Below, piece by piece: positions 6,870 to 10,236 of a stretch of DNA of 10,236 nt. The stretch covers positions 1 to 10,236 of the forward strand of contig JBLHRE010000056.1 in the NCBI GenBank assembly GCA_047625765.1, read 5' to 3'. A program made the translations under genes and the position numbers. The notes under the pieces were generated by a model. That model made no database searches and had not been told where the DNA came from. It saw only the letters and a list, made by a program, of their open reading frames with translations. How positions within the stretch are numbered: the first letter of the stretch is position 1; each line of letters begins with the position of its first letter. The stretch comes from JBLHRE01 sp047625765 (lineage in GTDB: Bacteria > Bacteroidota > Bacteroidia > Flavobacteriales > JBLHRE01).

Positions 6870-7006
6870 CTAACAAGGCCTATAATCCATTGTTTAGCAT
6901 ATTTACTACAATTCAAAAGTTTTCGTACATTTAATCCGGCACGATTCCCAGCTCGATTTGATTTACATCAAATCTCAACAACGGAATCATAGCCGCGACC
7001 GTTGGT
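6869..7006 (+). repeat. attC-like palindromic intergenic element 4 (same family as 3393-3528)
   Basis: This 138-bp element runs from GCTAAC (6869-6874) to GTTGGT (7001-7006). The left arm 6877-6897 (starting GGCCTATAATCC) pairs imperfectly with the right arm 6974-6994 (ending GGAATCATAGCC). A perfect hairpin GATTTGAT (6955-6962), loop TTAC, ATCAAATC (6967-6974) is kept unchanged relative to the other copy, although the loop differs. The next start codon, ATG 7035, is 28 nt beyond its right end. Confidence 0.75.
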
Positions 7007-7034
7007 GGTAATAAGAACAAAAAATCACATAGTC

Positions 7035-8837
7035 ATGAGAAATATATTAATTACACTGTTTGCAATCATTTCAATATCATCAGTTCTTGCACAACAAGAT
7101 AAACGTCTCAAAGGACTTGAAAAGGAATTAAATGAAATTCTTAAGGCCACAAAAATTCCCAGTTTTACTGTAGCCATTGTTGAAGGTAAGAAAATTATAT
7201 ACGCCAAAGGATTTGGTTACAGAGATTATGAAAATAAAATTCCAGCTGATACCAATACCTTGTATGCTATTGGTTCAAGTTCAAAAGCATTTACATCTTC
7301 AATCCTTGGCCAATTGCGACAAGAAGATAAAATATCTTTTGAAGAAAGCCCTGTAAAATACGTGCCTGATTTAAAATTTTATAATGATCAAATGAATAAT
7401 AACATCATTATAAAAGATTTAATGAGTCATAGAACAGGTTTGCCACGTCATGACTATTCATGGTATCTTTTTCCAACCAACAATAAAGATAGTTTACTCC
7501 TTCGTGTTGAACACCAAGAACCGTTTATTGGTGTAAGGGAACAATGGCATTACAACAACTTCATGTTTCTAGCTCAAGGTGTAATTGCTGAACGCATTAC
7601 AGGGAAAAGTTGGGAAGAAAACATTAAAGAGCGCTTCTTTAAACCATTAGGTATGACCAGATCGAGTGTTTCTATTCAAGAATTAGAGAAAAGCTCAAAC
7701 GCTGCTATTGGTTATGAATTAAAGAAGGATAGTATAATAAGTAAAATGGATTATTATCATATTGCAGGAATGAGTCCAGCAGGCAGCATTAACAGTAGTG
7801 TCAATGAGATGTCTAACTGGTTGATCACTTGGATAAATAAAGGAAAGTTTAATGATGAACAGATACTGCCTGAAGCTTATATCGATGAAGCTATAAGTTC
7901 TCAAATGGTTATAAGTGGCGCCCTCCCCGATAAAGAGTTTCCAGATATGCATTTGTCAAACTATGGCTATGCTTGGTTTCTTTCATCCTATAGAGGACAT
8001 TATCGAGTTGAACATGGCGGAAACATTGATGGATTTTCATCCAATGTTGCCTTCTTTCCAAGTGATAGTATTGGGATTGTAGTCTTAACAAATCAAAACG
8101 GATCAGCTGTTCCTGGTTTAGTTAGAAATACAGTTGCAGATAGAATGTTAAAAACACAAAAGACAGATTGGGCAAAAAGATTTACTGAGCGAAAATTAAA
8201 AGCAAAAAAAGAAGAGGAAGAGGCCAAATCTGAAACTACATCTTCAAAAATAGAAAACACTAAACCATCACATATTTTGCAGGACTATACAAGTAAGTAT
8301 TCACATCCTGGCTACGGAGAATTTAATATAATCAATAAAAATGATTCATTATTTGCAAATTTTAAGTTAAAAACACTCTATTTAAAGCATGTACACTATG
8401 ATATTTTTGAACCTTTCGAGGTGACTAAAACAGGAATTGACACTACTGACACAGGTCTTTTACGATTAAATTTTATTACTAACGATAGTGGAGAGATTTC
8501 TTTGGTTAGAATGAAAGTAGAAGGAGCTCTAGATCATCCGATTGAGTTTATACTTAAACCAAATATTATTGATGTTGACAAAGCAATTTTAGAAAAATAT
8601 GTAGGCGATTACGAGTTGTCTGGGACTACAATAAAAGTGTATATTAAAAATGAAAGCAAGCTTTATCTCTTTGTTAATGGCCAGCCAGAATACGAATTAT
8701 TAGCGACAGATAAACATAAATTTTCTTTTAAGACTTTGGAGGGCTATAAAGTTGAATTTGTTGAATCTGATGATGAATCCATAACTGAAATTATATTGAC
8801 ACAACCAAACGGAACATTTAAGGCTACGAGAAAATAA
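7035..8837 (+). CDS. Secreted serine hydrolase, S12/class C beta-lactamase fold, with two C-terminal beta modules
   Basis: ATG 7035 is chosen because it starts a clean Sec signal peptide (about residues 1-19, ending VLAQQ); the in-frame TTG at 7002 lies inside the upstream palindromic element. The 600-aa product carries the three S12/class C motifs: SxxK as S81-S-S-K84 in AIGSSSKAF, YxN as Y173-N-N175 in WHYNNFMF, and H327-G-G in VEHGGNIDGF. The catalytic domain covers about residues 25-370. A charged, lysine/glutamate-rich linker (about 380-410) leads to two beta modules, about 412-510 and 515-600; the second opens ILEKYVGDYEL. This arrangement (S12 domain plus lipocalin-like or DUF3471-like tail) is common in Bacteroidota. 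Relatives include D-aminopeptidases, esterases and peptidases; true beta-lactamase activity is not implied. The substrate is unknown, and the protein should act in the periplasm or outside the cell. Confidence 0.9.
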   Translation: MRNILITLFAIISISSVLAQQDKRLKGLEKELNEILKATKIPSFTVAIVEGKKIIYAKGFGYRDYENKIPADTNTLYAIGSSSKAFTSSILGQLRQEDKISFEESPVKYVPDLKFYNDQMNNNIIIKDLMSHRTGLPRHDYSWYLFPTNNKDSLLLRVEHQEPFIGVREQWHYNNFMFLAQGVIAERITGKSWEENIKERFFKPLGMTRSSVSIQELEKSSNAAIGYELKKDSIISKMDYYHIAGMSPAGSINSSVNEMSNWLITWINKGKFNDEQILPEAYIDEAISSQMVISGALPDKEFPDMHLSNYGYAWFLSSYRGHYRVEHGGNIDGFSSNVAFFPSDSIGIVVLTNQNGSAVPGLVRNTVADRMLKTQKTDWAKRFTERKLKAKKEEEEAKSETTSSKIENTKPSHILQDYTSKYSHPGYGEFNIINKNDSLFANFKLKTLYLKHVHYDIFEPFEVTKTGIDTTDTGLLRLNFITNDSGEISLVRMKVEGALDHPIEFILKPNIIDVDKAILEKYVGDYELSGTTIKVYIKNESKLYLFVNGQPEYELLATDKHKFSFKTLEGYKVEFVESDDESITEIILTQPNGTFKATRK

Positions 8838-8843
8838 CTACCA

Positions 8844-8892
8844 CCAACACTGTGTAAAATGCATTAAAACGCATTTTACACTCGACGTTAGC
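8844..8892 (+). repeat. Short attC-like hairpin element 5
   Basis: This compact palindrome starts 6 nt after a stop codon. The outer boxes are CCAAC (8844-8848) and GTTAGC (8887-8892). The stem is a perfect 11-bp inverted repeat, GTGTAAAATGC (8852-8862) and GCATTTTACAC (8871-8881), with an 8-nt loop. The next start codon is 26 nt downstream. No T-run follows, so a terminator role is unlikely. Its size is close to the shortest known attC sites. Confidence 0.65.
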
Positions 8893-8918
8893 CTTCATTA
8901 TGACCAACCACTAACCAA

Positions 8919-9980
8919 ATGATAAAATTCTTTAGACGCATTCGCCAGAACTTACTCATGGAAAATAAAACATCCAAATACTTTAAATATGCTATTGGCG
9001 AAATTATATTAGTGGTCATTGGTATTCTCATTGCCTTACAAATTAACAATTGGAATGAAAAACGTAAAAACGATAGCAAAATAGCAACGATTCTAAAAGA
9101 GATACAAAAAGATTTATTAGAAGATATACTTAAATCTAAAGAGTTGTTTGCTTATTATAAGACCCATGATTCTATCATCCAATTGGCTTTAGATAAAAAA
9201 TTATCAAGAGAAGACTATTTGGGGAATAATAGAGTTGATTACGTAAATGTTGCCGTTGATGCATTTCACATGAAAATTCATAGCAACGGCTATAAAAAAT
9301 TAACCGATAATCTAGATAATATTCCAGAGAAATATCAAGATTTAATTGCACCTCTAAATGAAATTTACACCTACGATAAATACGAAATAGACAAATTTGA
9401 TGCACGAATAGATAAAGTAACCGATCGACTGATGGATGATTTTGCAGCATCTAAGACTTGGTATTATAGATGGAGCCAAAATCAAATAAGCGATGAGGCA
9501 GTCAATTATTTTTTAAATGATTCTCTTTATAAAAATGCCTTGGCAATTTATAGTAATGCCTCAATTAATTTAAGAAACAATGTCAGTAGTTTCAGTAGTC
9601 ACGCCAGCGAGCTGTATAGAAATATTGCAGAGCTTACTGGTGACCCTAAAATAGTGCCAGATTTTATTCCTCACCATTTAATAGAACCCACAGATCAAGA
9701 ACTGGAAGCAATTACAGGAAACTACACATTGGTTAAAATTAAAAATGATAACGGTAACATTACCCAATTTAAACACCCATTTACAGTTGCGGCCAATAAA
9801 AAAAGCATACAGATAATTGATGTAAAATATGATAATACTTATGGTGTCTATTTTAAAAGTAGTACGGAATTATATGATGAACAAGGAACTTCCCCAATCA
9901 TAAAAAATGATAAAGGTGAGGTTGTAAGTATACTATTAAGGTTTATAAATGCTGAATATGAACTCATGAAAATGGAATAG
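8919..9980 (+). CDS. DUF6090 family membrane-anchored protein with C-terminal extension
   Basis: ATG 8919 gives the typical opening of this family: MIKFFRRIRQNLL, then ENKTSKYFKYAIGEIILVV, with one transmembrane helix at about residues 25-42 and the signature ALQINNWNEKRK directly after it. A charged, probably coiled-coil helical region (about 45-250) follows. The N-terminus is short and basic, so the bulk should lie outside the cytoplasm, although topology is inferred only. The family has no known function to my knowledge. The protein is 353 aa, whereas members I know are about 230-260 aa. The extra C-terminal part (about 260-353) starts LEAITGNYTL and reads as beta-strands, recalling the LEKY-x-G-x-YEL opening of tails in the P1 peptidase and the serine hydrolase nearby. 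It sits behind the short palindrome at 8844-8892. Confidence 0.85.
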   Translation: MIKFFRRIRQNLLMENKTSKYFKYAIGEIILVVIGILIALQINNWNEKRKNDSKIATILKEIQKDLLEDILKSKELFAYYKTHDSIIQLALDKKLSREDYLGNNRVDYVNVAVDAFHMKIHSNGYKKLTDNLDNIPEKYQDLIAPLNEIYTYDKYEIDKFDARIDKVTDRLMDDFAASKTWYYRWSQNQISDEAVNYFLNDSLYKNALAIYSNASINLRNNVSSFSSHASELYRNIAELTGDPKIVPDFIPHHLIEPTDQELEAITGNYTLVKIKNDNGNITQFKHPFTVAANKKSIQIIDVKYDNTYGVYFKSSTELYDEQGTSPIIKNDKGEVVSILLRFINAEYELMKME

Positions 9981-10110
9981 AAAATTTTCCGCCTCGAAAT
10001 TACAATGACTAAATTGTTTAAATTGAGTCCCGAATTCACCGACCGAAAATAACGATAGGCTAACAAAGAACTGAGGTAAAAAACAAATAAATTCTTCCTT
10101 ACTATTCTAG
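9981..10110. other. Intergenic stretch with a lone GGCTAAC box
   Basis: AT-rich DNA follows the DUF6090 stop. GGCTAACAAAG at 10058-10068 resembles the left terminus of the palindromic elements in this window, but no matching GTTRG right end and no long stem are seen before the terminator. It may be a degenerate or truncated element. No gene or promoter was recognised. Confidence 0.35.
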
Positions 10111-10149
10111 GCTCAAAGATGCTAAAATCTGATTCTTTGAGCTTTTTTT
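10111..10149 (+). terminator. Rho-independent terminator
   Basis: A perfect 9-bp stem, GCTCAAAGA (10111-10119) and TCTTTGAGC (10134-10142), is followed by seven T residues (10143-10149). It would end transcripts coming from the DUF6090 gene, 130 nt upstream. The minus strand has no T-run after the stem, so it acts in one direction only. Confidence 0.8.
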
Positions 10150-10168
10150 ATTCGATCTATCTTCATAT

Positions 10169-10236
10169 TTATCTAGGCAATATTGAAACGTAAGTTTCAT
10201 CATATGGTCTACCAGATTTTGCAATAGCAAAAGACT
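10169..10236 (-). CDS. Possible 3' end of a minus-strand gene, cut by the window edge
   Basis: Read from the right edge on the minus strand, one frame is open for 21 codons (first complete codon at 10234) and ends with TAA at 10169-10171, just beyond the + strand terminator. It reads SFAIAKSGRPYDETYVSILPR. A convergent gene ending next to a terminator is a sensible layout, but the fragment is too short to identify. A second minus-strand frame is also open here, so this is a weak call. Confidence 0.25.
   Translation of the reverse strand, partial: SFAIAKSGRPYDETYVSILPR

Noticed and set aside
7002..7034. TTG start for the serine hydrolase
   Set aside because: It lies within the GTTGG end of the palindromic element and puts eleven polar residues before the signal peptide; ATG 7035 is better.
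8852..8881. Perfect 11-bp hairpin as a terminator
   Set aside because: No T-run follows on either side. Its position and the CCAAC/GTTAG flanks fit the palindromic element series instead.
432..8892. CRISPR array
   Set aside because: The repeats are few, long, unequal and separated by whole genes; there are no short regular spacers.

Overview
This window looks like a chromosomal accessory region of a marine-type flavobacterium (Bacteroidota, Flavobacteriia). The DNA is AT-rich. Several genes begin with short Sec or lipoprotein signals typical of this group, one gene belongs to the DUF6090 family (which I know from Flavobacteriia), and one intergenic palindrome resembles repeats I remember from flavobacterial genomes (memory only, not checked).

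Layout. (1) 2-421 is the 3' part of a retropepsin-like gene cut by the window edge. (2) 581-3386 holds a secreted amidohydrolase of the imidazolonepropionase/Xaa-Pro-dipeptidase-like type and an exported P1 (DmpA/S58) self-processing aminopeptidase, probably co-transcribed. (3) 3547-5253 is a lipoprotein amidohydrolase of the YtcJ type. (4) About 5378-6642 is an IS110-family insertion sequence with an intact DEDD transposase on the minus strand and a 230-nt leader that folds like a bridge RNA. (5) 6650-6869 is a stretch without a convincing gene. (6) 7035-8837 is a secreted S12/class C beta-lactamase-fold serine hydrolase. (7) 8919-9980 is a DUF6090 membrane-anchored protein. (8) At the right edge are a rho-independent terminator and possibly the tail of a minus-strand gene.

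All resident genes point the same way. The gaps between them are mostly palindromic elements with YAAC...GTTRG termini, at 432-560, 3393-3528, 5259-5377 (interrupted by the IS, resuming at 6643), 6869-7006 and 8844-8892. Each element starts 5-10 nt after a stop codon, and the next start codon follows 18-28 nt after its right end. This is the geometry of integron attC cassettes, although the termini do not match the canonical attC core perfectly and no integrase is present. Intergenic REP-like palindromes are the main alternative.

The second strong signal is the IS. Its leader forms two hairpins with internal loops, and both loops carry 8-9 nt matches to the two element/chromosome junctions. 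This is what an IS110 bridge RNA predicts. The resident enzymes suggest scavenging or remodelling of peptides and related amides in the periplasm or at the cell surface, but no common pathway can be proven from sequence.
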